Shown here: one piece after another, positions 9,016 to 17,521 of the stretch
How positions within the stretch are numbered: the stretch's first letter is position 1
Layout: the number at the start of each line of letters is the position of its first letter
Source of the DNA: DASYAN01 sp034431765
GTDB taxonomy: Bacteria > Chloroflexota > Ktedonobacteria > Ktedonobacterales > Ktedonobacteraceae
Assembly: GCA_034431765.1 (NCBI GenBank)
Contig: DAOUDD010000135.1
Coordinates: 1-64,000 of the forward strand
Reading direction: 5' to 3'
Length of the DNA: 64,000 nucleotides
Made by a program: the position numbers and the translations under genes
Notes under the pieces: model-generated
The model's input: only the letters and a program-made list of their open reading frames with translations
The model's database searches: none
What the model was told of the DNA's origin: nothing

Positions 9016-9228
9016 GATTGGCTCTGCTTCCTTACTTTCTCTGTGTTGTCACTGTGATTGTTTCGATCCTGCTAGCCACCATTATACTATTCTTATTGAG
9101 CGACCAATTTGTGCTACTTTTCACTCGGCAAATTTCTCTCTCAGGAATGCTATACATCTCCCGATAAGTGCCTTGAAAAATCGTACGCAGAAAGGCTTCA
9201 AAGCAAATAGGAAAGAGGTCCTGTCCTA

Positions 9229-9257
9229 TTGAACATCTGCCTTGTCTTTGGTATGGT
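9229..9257 (+). promoter_or_regulatory. promoter of the kinase-RskA fusion gene
   Basis: TTGAAC (9229-9234) and TATGGT (9252-9257) with a 17-base spacer, about 60 bases before the start codon. It lies in the 300-base divergent spacer 9016-9315, which otherwise shows nothing I recognise. Confidence 0.6.
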
Positions 9258-9315
9258 AGTAATGGAATAATCTGCTTACTATCTATATTTTCTTTTGGTT
9301 GAATAGGAGGATGCC

Positions 9316-11925
9316 TTGAGCACAACTCCACAGCGCCTGGGGAAATACGAACTGCAGTATATCCTGGGCAAAGGTACGGTTGGTGAGGTATGGAAAGCTC
9401 ATGATCTATCAACTCACCGTGATGTCGCCTTAAAGATACTTTACACTGATTTACAGCGCTCCGATCCCCATTTTTTGACTCGTTTCATCAAAGATAGCCA
9501 GGTGCTTGTCTCACTTCATCATGATGCGCTTGTCGAGGTCTACGAAGCCAATATTTCACGACGTGAACATCCTAATGAGCTTGTTGCATATCTTGCGTCA
9601 GAATACGTTGAAAGTTCAACATTGGCACAGTATATGCAGACAACAACACATCTAGGCAAGATTCCGGCCCTCTCCGAAATTGTCTACCTTTTCACACGCC
9701 TGGGTGTCGCGCTTGACTATGCCCACCAGCAGGGGATTGTGCACGGCAATTTGACACCAACGAATATTTTGTTGAGAAAGCAAGAGGACACACAATTTCC
9801 AGGCGGGGAGCCTGTGCTAAGCGACCTTGGTCTTGAGCAGGTACTTGGCGTGCAAATTTCGCCTCATCTGCCATTTTATCTGTCACCCGAACAGGCACAG
9901 AATGGACCGGCGCAACCGCGCAGCGACGTGTACGCGCTTGGTGTGATTTTGTATGAGCTATGCACGGGAGTCGTGCCGTTTCAAGGTGAGAGTACAGTCG
10001 CAATCCTTACACAACACATTCGAGGACTTCCAACGCCGCCAGTATTGATTAATCCCAAATTGCCGCCGGCGCTCTCAGAGGTTATTTTACGCGCCCTCAG
10101 TAAAGACCCGGCTACACGCTTTGCCAAGGCTTCTTTGCTCGCTGCCGCAATCGCAGATGCAAGTACAATGCAATCGCGGCTCTACATTGGCGAGGAGGAG
10201 TTTGGAGGAGATGAGTCTGAAGATGAGAAGTCAGGCTTCACTGATTCTTCTATCTTAGGTGTCGCGGTACCTCTGCCCAAGGCCCCGGCTTCTTCAGGCC
10301 CGCTCGTGACACGACCATTTGGGCAATTGCCGGTGCGCCGCCTGGATACACCTGGAGGTGCGAGTAACACAGGAACGCTTCCACGTATTACCAAGCATTT
10401 ACTCGTTCCAGATAGACAAGATCGCCCAACCGCACAAGCGGCACCCGTAATACCTGTAGTATCAGCAGAGCCACAAACAGTCCCACAGGTAGATTCTGCG
10501 CAACTTCAGAAAAGAGCCGATATCTTACGTTCCCTTCCTCTCGCAAAGGTATCTTCTGGTCGCGTGGCCGCCTCTGCACCTATAGCCCAGCCAACGCTTC
10601 CACCAGTTCCTATGGTATCCAGGCCTCTCGGTCCATTGCATCCAGCAAATGGCACAGCATCTCAACTACATATCCCAACAGGTTCCCCTTATAAGGCCCC
10701 CCGAACAACGGCTGCGTTTCCAGCGGTTGGGGCAACAAGCTCGTTCCAGCCCCGGCCCACAACATTCACGAGCCAGCTTTTGCAGGAGCAGGCGCGCACT
10801 TCTCATCCTCCCACGATGCACTTTCCGGCCAAAAGACGCAGCTCATCCTCATTCCCTTCCTATGCGCTCGTTAGGGGTGCCACGGCTGCTGTGGTAGTGT
10901 TGGCGGTTATCATAGGCACGATCTACCTGCTACATATAGGACGTAATGGCAATAATCAGGCTGCCGCTCCTACTCATCCAGTTGTAGGGCACGTTTTTTT
11001 TCAAGACGATGCGATTGGGCAAAACGCGCAACTGAGTATCAACCTGGATCATATCTCACCGCCACCAGCGGGCAAGAGTTATGTTGTCTGGTTACAGGAT
11101 ATTCATCAGCAGACACAACTACTCGGCACGCTTGCAGTAAGAAATGGTGCAGCGTCCTACCTTTATCAAGGTGACGCACAGAATATAAATCTTCTCTCAC
11201 TTGTGAAAGGTGTGCTTGTTACACGCGAGAAAACAGGAGGCAAGCCGACTACTCCAGGCAAGGAGGCAGTCTATCAGGCATCACTCGATGCTGCAATACA
11301 GCCTTATCTACGTAATATTCTTGTCAGTACGCCAGGAGCACCGAACAATAAGAGCGCAGGTTGGACTCTGCTTGATACGATTCGCTCGATGAACGATAAG
11401 ACCACAAGCATTGTTGACACACTTGATCACGACAATGCACTTATGTTGCGCCAGGCAACACGGGTGATCGAGATGATTGACGGCTCTCAGTATGCTCGCG
11501 GGAGCGGGGATTTGCCTGCGAAATTTCCGAGCCAACTGAATATACCGCTGGGCTTGCTTTCCTCACCAGGGCAAACAGGCTACCTGGATCTGCTGGACAA
11601 ACAGTTGGACGGGCTAGAAAAAGTGTCGCAGCACAACACGGCGGTACAGATGCGTATTCAACACGTAAAAAATGCACTGACGAACCTTCAAGATTGGCTA
11701 CAAAAGATGCGTGCTTACGACGTACAATTGCTCAAAGCAACAAATTTCCATGATGCTGCGACTCAGAGTGTTGCGCTTCAGCTCAAGCAATTGACCGCTG
11801 ACGCGTACACCGGGCGTATCGTTCCACCCAACACCAGTCCGCAACCAACGATAGGCTCGGCTGGCGCGCTTCAGGCGTATACAGAGGCACAATATTTAGC
11901 CATGATGGATGTACGCGAACTTTGA
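9316..11925 (+). CDS. membrane Ser/Thr kinase-like protein with RskA-like extracellular domain (possible pseudokinase)
   Basis: 869 residues. An N-terminal protein kinase fold spans about residues 8-275: glycine loop LGKGTVGEVW, ATP lysine K40 in VALK, and APE-region LSPEQA. The catalytic loop reads HGNLTPTN (143-150) instead of HRDLKPxN, so the base aspartate is asparagine (N145). The metal-binding motif is SDLG (D170) instead of DFG. A Pro/Ala-rich linker leads to one membrane helix at about 516-545. Outside the cell lies an anti-sigma-K (RskA)-like beta domain (SYVVWLQD...LLGTLAV) and then an alpha-helical region. TTG at 9316 is chosen because AGGAGG precedes it by five bases. It probably senses envelope state; kinase activity is doubtful. 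Confidence 0.85.
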   Translation: MSTTPQRLGKYELQYILGKGTVGEVWKAHDLSTHRDVALKILYTDLQRSDPHFLTRFIKDSQVLVSLHHDALVEVYEANISRREHPNELVAYLASEYVESSTLAQYMQTTTHLGKIPALSEIVYLFTRLGVALDYAHQQGIVHGNLTPTNILLRKQEDTQFPGGEPVLSDLGLEQVLGVQISPHLPFYLSPEQAQNGPAQPRSDVYALGVILYELCTGVVPFQGESTVAILTQHIRGLPTPPVLINPKLPPALSEVILRALSKDPATRFAKASLLAAAIADASTMQSRLYIGEEEFGGDESEDEKSGFTDSSILGVAVPLPKAPASSGPLVTRPFGQLPVRRLDTPGGASNTGTLPRITKHLLVPDRQDRPTAQAAPVIPVVSAEPQTVPQVDSAQLQKRADILRSLPLAKVSSGRVAASAPIAQPTLPPVPMVSRPLGPLHPANGTASQLHIPTGSPYKAPRTTAAFPAVGATSSFQPRPTTFTSQLLQEQARTSHPPTMHFPAKRRSSSSFPSYALVRGATAAVVVLAVIIGTIYLLHIGRNGNNQAAAPTHPVVGHVFFQDDAIGQNAQLSINLDHISPPPAGKSYVVWLQDIHQQTQLLGTLAVRNGAASYLYQGDAQNINLLSLVKGVLVTREKTGGKPTTPGKEAVYQASLDAAIQPYLRNILVSTPGAPNNKSAGWTLLDTIRSMNDKTTSIVDTLDHDNALMLRQATRVIEMIDGSQYARGSGDLPAKFPSQLNIPLGLLSSPGQTGYLDLLDKQLDGLEKVSQHNTAVQMRIQHVKNALTNLQDWLQKMRAYDVQLLKATNFHDAATQSVALQLKQLTADAYTGRIVPPNTSPQPTIGSAGALQAYTEAQYLAMMDVREL

Positions 11926-11949
11926 GCATTGGTATAGTTTCAGGAATGC

Positions 11950-11997
11950 GTAGGGTGCATACGGGTGATCACAAGAGTTCTGCTCTTTGCACCCTAC
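11950..11997. terminator. GTAGGG-type hairpin after the kinase gene
   Basis: GTAGGGTGCA at 11950-11959 and its exact reverse complement TGCACCCTAC at 11988-11997 enclose 28 bases. It sits 25 bases after the kinase stop codon. There is no clear T-run, so it could be a Rho-independent stop of weak form or a member of the GTAGGG repeat family seen next to it. Confidence 0.45.
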
Positions 11998-12043
11998 TGC
12001 TCTGTCAATGTTCATACGTCGCATGGTATAAGAGATGATAGAC

Positions 12044-12298
12044 GCGTAGGGAGCGTGCTTGTCCTTTTAAGTAGAGGTTTTTGCGAGTGAACAGCGCGTA
12101 GGGAGTGACCCTTGCGGTCGCCCGTCTCGGGGTGCACAACGATTCACCGACGTGCCACCGACACGCGAGAGGGCGCAAAGAGCACGAGGCCCTCCCCTAC
12201 CCGCTTCTTCCAAAAGAACCTCTACCTGAAAGGCGTGCTTGTCCCGCTCCTCCGTTAGACTTGAGCGAGGTAAGCATACTCCCTACGTGCTGTTCGAT
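12044..12298. repeat. nested inverted-repeat element of about 255 bases (GTAGGG family)
   Basis: Three pairs of arms nest inside each other. The outer pair is GCGTAGGGAGCGTGCTTG (12044-12061) against the block 12263-12298 (AAGCATACTCCCTACGTGC). The middle pair is 12063-12082 (CCTTTTAAGTAGAGGTTTTT) against 12213-12231. The inner pair is GCGCGTAGGGAG (from 12094) against CTCCCCTACCCGC (about 12191-12203). The right outer arm recurs at 26320-26355 with 32 of 36 identical bases. No open frame inside looks like a protein. It fits a non-autonomous mobile repeat (MITE-like) or a large structured RNA; I cannot decide which. Confidence 0.65.
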
Positions 12299-12414
12299 CC
12301 TGCTGTTTGGGCACACAACGAAGCCTGGCAGAGCACTACGCGTCATTAGCCTCTGCCCTATTGCAAAGGAGGTAAAAAGGTCTTCATGTGAGTGCTAGTT
12401 GAATACCATTCAAG

Positions 12415-13431
12415 CTAGCTATCTGCAAAAGTCAACGTGCCCTCCTCTTCGCTCACCTTCCGTTGCGAATCAACCCTCAGCGCAAAGTCGGCAGCGAGTG
12501 GCAGGTGGTCGCTGGCACGAAAGGCTGGCAGATCATCCTCGCCGAATTGTATGACAGAGCAAGTTGTAAGGCGCTCGGCGACGTTCGAGCTGGCAAAGAT
12601 GTAGTCGATACGTCCAGCAGGTGCGCTGGCGGGACAGGTGAAGCCGAGATCGTGGGGGTGCAGCAGGCGAAAACTGTCGGCATAGACCCGCTGTAGCTGT
12701 CGGATACAGCCACGTGGCGCATAGAAGTAGGCGGCGGCATCGAAGAGCGAACAGAGCAGATCACTCCGTGCGATCAGGCGTAGCACAGGCTTGAGAAAGC
12801 CGAAACGCTCTGGTACAATATTGTTCAGGTAAGGATTGCCATCTGCCATGTTCTGACCATGATATTTTGCTTCGAGTTGTACCACATAGCGTAGCAAAGC
12901 ACTGGCTTTGAGTGCCTCACCCGGTGCAAGTGAGTTGCAATCTCCCATCAGCACATGTGGCTCCTTTGCCGCACGCAAAGGAGCGAGGATATGTAGAATT
13001 TCCTCCACCTCGCGCTTCCGAATATGTCCACCGGCGCGTCCCTTATCAAAAGAGGCCGAGAGATGCATCACACAGACCGTCAGATGTTCTCCATTCTCCT
13101 CCTCCACACGCACCTCCAGCAGTGGCCGCGAGAGCAGACCGGGACGTGTATGAACTTTTGCGGAGATAATAGGAAGTCGCGTCAGGAGCGCTAATTGATA
13201 TTCCTGGCTACCCAGCTCAATACCTCTCACCAACTGCATATCCAGCGCCTGTGCAAGCTCCTCCACAACCGATGGCTCGCGCTGCACTTGAGGATTGATC
13301 GCCTCTACAAGTCCCACTACATCGAGCTGTGCAGCATGGATCATCCTAAGTAATGCATCGGTACGACGCGCATCAGGATTCCGTGAATCATACCCACCAG
13401 CCAATATGTTATACGACATAATACGTGTCAT
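12415..13431 (-). CDS. endonuclease/exonuclease/phosphatase (EEP) family hydrolase
   Basis: 338 residues with the EEP metallohydrolase motifs in order: RIMSYNILAGG at the N-terminus, a metal-binding glutamate in VVGLVEAIN, MGDCNSLAPGE in the centre, RIDYIFAS, and ASDHLPLAADF at the end with the catalytic Asp-His. The family includes DNases, phosphodiesterases and sphingomyelinases. There is no signal peptide, so it should act in the cytoplasm. Substrate cannot be told from sequence. It is monocistronic and divergent from the chitinase gene. The coding frame is intact and the length is normal for the family. Confidence 0.9.
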   Translation of the reverse strand: MTRIMSYNILAGGYDSRNPDARRTDALLRMIHAAQLDVVGLVEAINPQVQREPSVVEELAQALDMQLVRGIELGSQEYQLALLTRLPIISAKVHTRPGLLSRPLLEVRVEEENGEHLTVCVMHLSASFDKGRAGGHIRKREVEEILHILAPLRAAKEPHVLMGDCNSLAPGEALKASALLRYVVQLEAKYHGQNMADGNPYLNNIVPERFGFLKPVLRLIARSDLLCSLFDAAAYFYAPRGCIRQLQRVYADSFRLLHPHDLGFTCPASAPAGRIDYIFASSNVAERLTTCSVIQFGEDDLPAFRASDHLPLAADFALRVDSQRKVSEEEGTLTFADS

Positions 13432-13627
13432 TTGCTATCATCCTTCTTAACCACTACTTTTTGCACAAAGACGTTCTACCATGGGGAAGGGCTGATCTCT
13501 AAACGTATAGCTATTCCTCTCCCACATCTCCTCCCGTACTATAAGACGAACAGAGCTGTTCCGTTCGTCACATTATTCGCGCGTGTAGCAAAGATGTCCA
13601 TCTCTCCAGCTAACTGGTATAGACATA

Positions 13628-13657
13628 TTGACATATAGACACTCTATAGTTTATGAT
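13628..13657 (+). promoter_or_regulatory. chitinase promoter
   Basis: TTGACA (13628-13633) and TATGAT (13652-13657) with an 18-base spacer. This predicts a transcript starting near 13665 and an unusually long 5' leader of about 215 bases. Confidence 0.65.
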
Positions 13658-13790
13658 TCTTGAACAGGCATATAGAGAACGGGCTGATCTCCAATAATGG
13701 ATTTTGACAAATTCTTGCGCTCAGACGGAAAGATCAACTGTTTAACAATCATCTCATCGCAGGCTAATGGATTGGAGGCGATGTACGCAG

Positions 13791-13808
13791 AGGCGGTATG
13801 TACCGCCT
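13791..13808. promoter_or_regulatory. operator-like palindrome in the chitinase leader
   Basis: AGGCGGTA-TG-TACCGCCT has two perfect 8-base arms around a 2-base centre. The centre is too tight for an RNA hairpin loop, which favours a protein-binding site on DNA. It lies about 130 bases downstream of the predicted transcription start, 73 bases before the start codon. Confidence 0.45.
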
Positions 13809-13880
13809 GATAGAAGCTCGTTTACTAAGGGTGCCATCATATTAACCAGTACGCTACATATTTCCAAGGAGGAATACGTC

Positions 13881-15110
13881 ATGCGAGATAGCAAACGTAT
13901 TTTGTTAAGGACAACAGGTACTGCTGTTCTACTACTTATTTTGTTTGCTGTAATTGTTGCTAATAGAGTATCTACAGCCAAAGCTGCGCCTCAGGTAGAC
14001 AGTAACTGGTATAATGCAGCCCCTTATGTGATGCCACTTGCCAATAGTCCTCCCGATCTAACCTCGGTTATGGCGGCAAGCGGTGTAAAAGCCTTCACCC
14101 TGGCATTTATCGTCTCTAATGGGAGCTGCACACCTGCGTGGGAGAGCGATGCAGGACTGGACAATGTCTCCTCGGACACACAGATGACCCCGATCATTAA
14201 CGCTATTCGTGGGGCTGGCGGCGATGTGGTTGTTTCCTTTGGCGGTTATGGCGGCACAAAACTTGGGGAGACCTGCGGTAGTCCACAGGCCACAGCTTCG
14301 GCTGAACAGACAATTATCAATAAGTATGGACTACATGCATTGGACTTTGACCTGGAAGAGCCAGAGTACGAGAATGCAACCGCTATCAACAACGAACTGG
14401 GCGCGGCACAGATATTGCAACGCAACAATCCTGGACTTTATGAATCAATTACGCTTCCAGGTACAACCAGCGGCACAGGCTACTTCGGGCAGCAGCTCCT
14501 CAATAACGCCAAAGCACTCGGCTATACGCCAAATAATTATGCAATCATGCCATTTGACGGTGGTTTCAATGGAGCGAGCAGCCAGGTAGGTGCATTGCAG
14601 AGCTTTCATACCTTGCTCATGAATACATTTGGTTGGAGCAGTGACACAGCCTACAGCTACGAGGGCATCTCCTCAATGAACGGGCGCACTGATAGCGGAG
14701 AATACTTCACCCAGTCAGATTTTCAGAGCGTGTTGAGCTTTGTCCAGAGCAATCACCTGGGACGCTTCACCTACTGGTCAGTTAATCGTGATCGCCAGTG
14801 CAATCCACCGGACAACAACGGCTCACTCTCCGGTACATGCAGCAGTGTAGCGCAGAGCGATTGGGATTTCACCAAAATCGTCGCCCAGTTCGGGGGAGGA
14901 ACCCCGCCGCCACCACCGCCTCCAACACCTACGCCCACCCCAGGAGGTGGGGGAACATGTGCTGGAGTTACATCCTGGAGTTCGTCGGCAGTATATATAC
15001 ATGGTGACAAAGCAACATATAACGGCTCGCTGTGGGAAGCAAAGTGGTGGACGCAGGGAGATGTACCAGGGGGTCCCGCTGGTGTGTGGACGCTGCTTGG
15101 AAGCTGTTAA
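13881..15110 (+). CDS. secreted GH18 chitinase with C-terminal CBM5/12
   Basis: 409 residues. An N-terminal signal segment (LLRTTGTAVLLLILFAVIVA) ends near AKAAPQ. The GH18 barrel carries the active-site DxDxE as D155-F-D-L-E159 in ALDFDLEEPEY, with E159 the proton donor. After the barrel comes a Pro/Thr linker (PPPPPPPTPTPTPGGGG). The final 50 residues are a CBM5/12 chitin-binding module (SWSSSAVYIHGDKATYNG, LWEAKWWTQGDVPG). The start is fixed by AAGGAGGAATACGTC before ATG at 13881. The enzyme would cut chitin outside the cell, in line with the two secreted proteases in this window. A long leader and a palindrome suggest regulated expression. Confidence 0.93.
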   Translation: MRDSKRILLRTTGTAVLLLILFAVIVANRVSTAKAAPQVDSNWYNAAPYVMPLANSPPDLTSVMAASGVKAFTLAFIVSNGSCTPAWESDAGLDNVSSDTQMTPIINAIRGAGGDVVVSFGGYGGTKLGETCGSPQATASAEQTIINKYGLHALDFDLEEPEYENATAINNELGAAQILQRNNPGLYESITLPGTTSGTGYFGQQLLNNAKALGYTPNNYAIMPFDGGFNGASSQVGALQSFHTLLMNTFGWSSDTAYSYEGISSMNGRTDSGEYFTQSDFQSVLSFVQSNHLGRFTYWSVNRDRQCNPPDNNGSLSGTCSSVAQSDWDFTKIVAQFGGGTPPPPPPPTPTPTPGGGGTCAGVTSWSSSAVYIHGDKATYNGSLWEAKWWTQGDVPGGPAGVWTLLGSC

Positions 15111-15164
15111 GAGTTTGTTCTACTCGTTCACTCTCATCGCGAGTTAAACGTTCGTCTTTAACAT

Positions 15165-15206
15165 TCAGGCGGTGAGGACTACGAATTTGTAGTCCTCACC
15201 GCCTGA
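15165..15206. terminator. perfect 18-base inverted repeat after the chitinase gene
   Basis: TCAGGCGGTGAGGACTAC, loop GAATTT, GTAGTCCTCACCGCCTGA. The stem is perfect. It sits 55 bases after the stop codon and is probably a transcription or mRNA-stability stop. A T-run is absent (GTGCTATATATA follows). Confidence 0.6.
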
Positions 15207-15302
15207 CGTGCTATATATACATATTTATACGTATATACTTTTGTTTTACTGCATGGTAGACTTTCCCCTATCGAACAACAGAAGTGTGGAGGAGATGTCG
15301 AA

Positions 15303-16211
15303 GTGCAGAATCAAGGTACACACGTTTGGGACGATACTCTAAAACGGCTCGTCGAAGCGTACCCCCAGGATTTCGTCTCCTGGCTGCTCACAGGAGCAAC
15401 CTTTACAGGCTTTCGCGCCACTGAACTGAGAAACAAGAAGCTCATAGCTGATGTCATCGCAGATGTTGAGCTTGCTGGAGAACCGATGCTGCTGGGCATC
15501 GAATTTCAAAGTACTGATGATAGTGAGATGGCGGAACGGTTGTTGGAGTATAGTATACTAGCATCACGGATGCATGAAAGGATGATGCTGTCCTGTGTCA
15601 TCTATCTACGTGAGAACAAGAATACTCCTGTATCACCATTAATATGGCAACTTCCAAATGGGCAATCGATTCTAGAGTTTCATTTTGTCGTGCTCAAGTT
15701 GTGGGAGATTGAAGCAGAGGCAATTCTCCAATCAGGTCTGGTTGGTCTCCTGCCTTTGCTACCACTGACAAAAAATGGCAAGCGGCAAGAGGTAGTAGAA
15801 GAGATGATTAACACACTTGTCTCCGCTCGAAACTCTGAGCTTCTTTCCTTGAGTCAAGTCCTAGCTGGTCTGGTGTTAAAGAGCGATGTGGATCAAGAAT
15901 GGTTGAAACGGAGGTTTGCAATGCATGAAGATATATTAAAAGAGTCCTGGGTATATCAAGAGCTTGTTCAAAAAGGTCGCGATGAAGCACGTCAGGAAGC
16001 TGAACAAGAGCGTTTACGACTGCAACAAGATGTGCTGCTAAATCTTATTCGTGTGCATTTTCCAGCGATTGCTGCGCAAGCTACGAAACTAGTGCAGCAT
16101 ATTACCAACCAAGTCTTGTTGATGGATCTGATTGTGCAGGTAACAGTGAAGCATACTGAACACGAGGTTATTCAACTCCTGACGGAGGCAAGTAAGCAAA
16201 AGAATTCTTAG
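15303..16211 (+). CDS. Rpn/YhgA-like PD-(D/E)xK nuclease family protein
   Basis: 302 residues. The first 110 resemble the Rpn/PD-(D/E)xK transposase-like family: DDTLKRLVEAYPQDFVSWLL, then ADVIADVELAG and LLGIEFQSTDDSEMAERLLEY. These supply the acidic residues and a GIEFQ strand in place of the usual ExK. RMMLSCVIYLR follows. The C-terminal third is a charged helix (KGRDEARQEAEQERLRLQQD), common in this family. GTG at 15303 follows GGAGGAG. Family members promote DNA recombination or act in defence, often in multiple copies per genome. It is monocistronic with a good terminator. Activity is uncertain because the ExK lysine is replaced by Gln. Confidence 0.75.
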   Translation: MQNQGTHVWDDTLKRLVEAYPQDFVSWLLTGATFTGFRATELRNKKLIADVIADVELAGEPMLLGIEFQSTDDSEMAERLLEYSILASRMHERMMLSCVIYLRENKNTPVSPLIWQLPNGQSILEFHFVVLKLWEIEAEAILQSGLVGLLPLLPLTKNGKRQEVVEEMINTLVSARNSELLSLSQVLAGLVLKSDVDQEWLKRRFAMHEDILKESWVYQELVQKGRDEARQEAEQERLRLQQDVLLNLIRVHFPAIAAQATKLVQHITNQVLLMDLIVQVTVKHTEHEVIQLLTEASKQKNS

Positions 16212-16277
16212 CCTTTCTGGTCAATATACTCTATATAATATCCTCATACTCAACTTCATCATCGTGGGAGCAATGAG

Positions 16278-16328
16278 GGGCGAAGAAGAGAAGATATGAG
16301 TCGCACAGTCTTCTCTTCTTCGCCCTTT
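16278..16328 (+). terminator. Rho-independent terminator after the Rpn-like gene
   Basis: GGGCGAAGAAGAGAAGA (16278-16294) pairs perfectly with TCTTCTCTTCTTCGCCC (16309-16325), followed by TTT. It lies 66 bases after the stop codon. Confidence 0.8.
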
Positions 16329-16430
16329 GCAATTACAAAATGAGGATCAGGCAGAGGTTGTGAGCCTGATATTCAAGTAGAATAGTAGAGAGATGGTAGC
16401 TAAAAAAGTGATCAGTTAGAAGGAGAAGCT

Positions 16431-17366
16431 ATGACGCGCAAGGGCTGGCTACTATTTGCAGCTATGTCGGTGATCTGGGGTGTTCCCTATTTATTTATCA
16501 AGATCGCGGTAAGGGAGCTTGATCCAGGGTTTGTAGTATTCGCGCGCGTCGCAATTGCAGCACTGGTTTTACTGCCGCTAGCATTTCAACGAGGGGTCGT
16601 GCAAAAACTGCGCGGACGCTGGCTGGTCATTGTTGGACTGGCGCTGGTGCAGATTGTGATACCGTTCCTCTTGATTAGTTATGGTGAGCAGCATATCAGT
16701 TCATCGCTCACGAGCTTACTCATCGCCTCTGAACCACTCCTGATTGCCCTGTTCGCGCTCCGTTTTGATGCGAGTGAGAGAGTCAAAGGACTGCGTTTGC
16801 TTGGACTACTGATCGGACTGGGCGGTGTCGCAGTTCTACTTGGGCTTGATGTCAGCGGAGACGGGAACAAATTGCTCGGGGCAGTCTTCATGCTGCTAGC
16901 TACTGCAAGCTACGCTGTCGGGGCACTCTTCCTCAAGCGACCACGCGTTGCAGCACTCCCGCGTCTCGGCATCGTCGCGGGCGAGTGTGCTGTTGCAACG
17001 GTGGGACTTCTGCCATTGGCGGTAATACGTCATCCGGTAAAAATACCTGGTCTCGATGTACTTCTGAGCCTGGTTGTACTTGGATTGATCTGTACAGCGC
17101 TCGCGTATCTCGCCTTCTTCACGCTTGTCGCCGAGGTTGGAGCCAGTCGAGGCATTGTCTTTACTTACGTCAACCCAGCAGTATCTGTTCTGCTTGGCAG
17201 AGTCTTTCTCGTCGAGCCAATCAACATAGCAACAGTGACAGGCTTCCTGCTGATTCTGCTGGGATCCTGGCTCTCGGTGAGCGGAAGGTTGTCACCATTG
17301 CTCCGATCAACGCTTCGGACAAGCCTCCGGTCGTCAGAAGATCGGGATAGCAAGGTGGCAAGGTAA
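16431..17366 (+). CDS. EamA/DMT-family transporter
   Basis: 311 residues with two EamA repeats and about ten membrane helices. The first repeat opens with GWLLFAAMSVIWGVPYLFIKIA and includes ARVAIAALVLLPLA, SSSLTSLLIASEPLLIALF and GLLIGLGGVAVLLG. The second repeat starts near LLGAVFMLLATASYAVGALF and ends ATVTGFLLILLGSWLSV, followed by a basic cytoplasmic tail. DMT proteins export amino acids, nucleobases or other metabolites; the substrate cannot be named from sequence. GAAGGAGAAGCT precedes ATG. It converges on the NmrA-like gene and appears monocistronic. Confidence 0.92.
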   Translation: MTRKGWLLFAAMSVIWGVPYLFIKIAVRELDPGFVVFARVAIAALVLLPLAFQRGVVQKLRGRWLVIVGLALVQIVIPFLLISYGEQHISSSLTSLLIASEPLLIALFALRFDASERVKGLRLLGLLIGLGGVAVLLGLDVSGDGNKLLGAVFMLLATASYAVGALFLKRPRVAALPRLGIVAGECAVATVGLLPLAVIRHPVKIPGLDVLLSLVVLGLICTALAYLAFFTLVAEVGASRGIVFTYVNPAVSVLLGRVFLVEPINIATVTGFLLILLGSWLSVSGRLSPLLRSTLRTSLRSSEDRDSKVAR

Positions 17367-17521
17367 AACATGCCTCATTGGCAATCATTGCACCAAGGGA
17401 GGCCGATGTAGGGAGGCGATGGCAAGCATGGCTGCTCCCCAGACAACGGGCGCGACAAGTCTGACCCCATTTCTCTCTCCATGAATGGCTGGATATGACC
17501 ACAATAATATGGAAAAGAGCA

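Larger units (their letters stand above)
13432..13880. other. divergent spacer upstream of the chitinase gene
   Basis: 450 bases holding the chitinase promoter (13628-13657), a leader of roughly 215 bases, and a palindrome at 13791-13808. A coding frame is open from 13767, but the real start is the ATG at 13881. I see no further gene. Confidence 0.55.
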
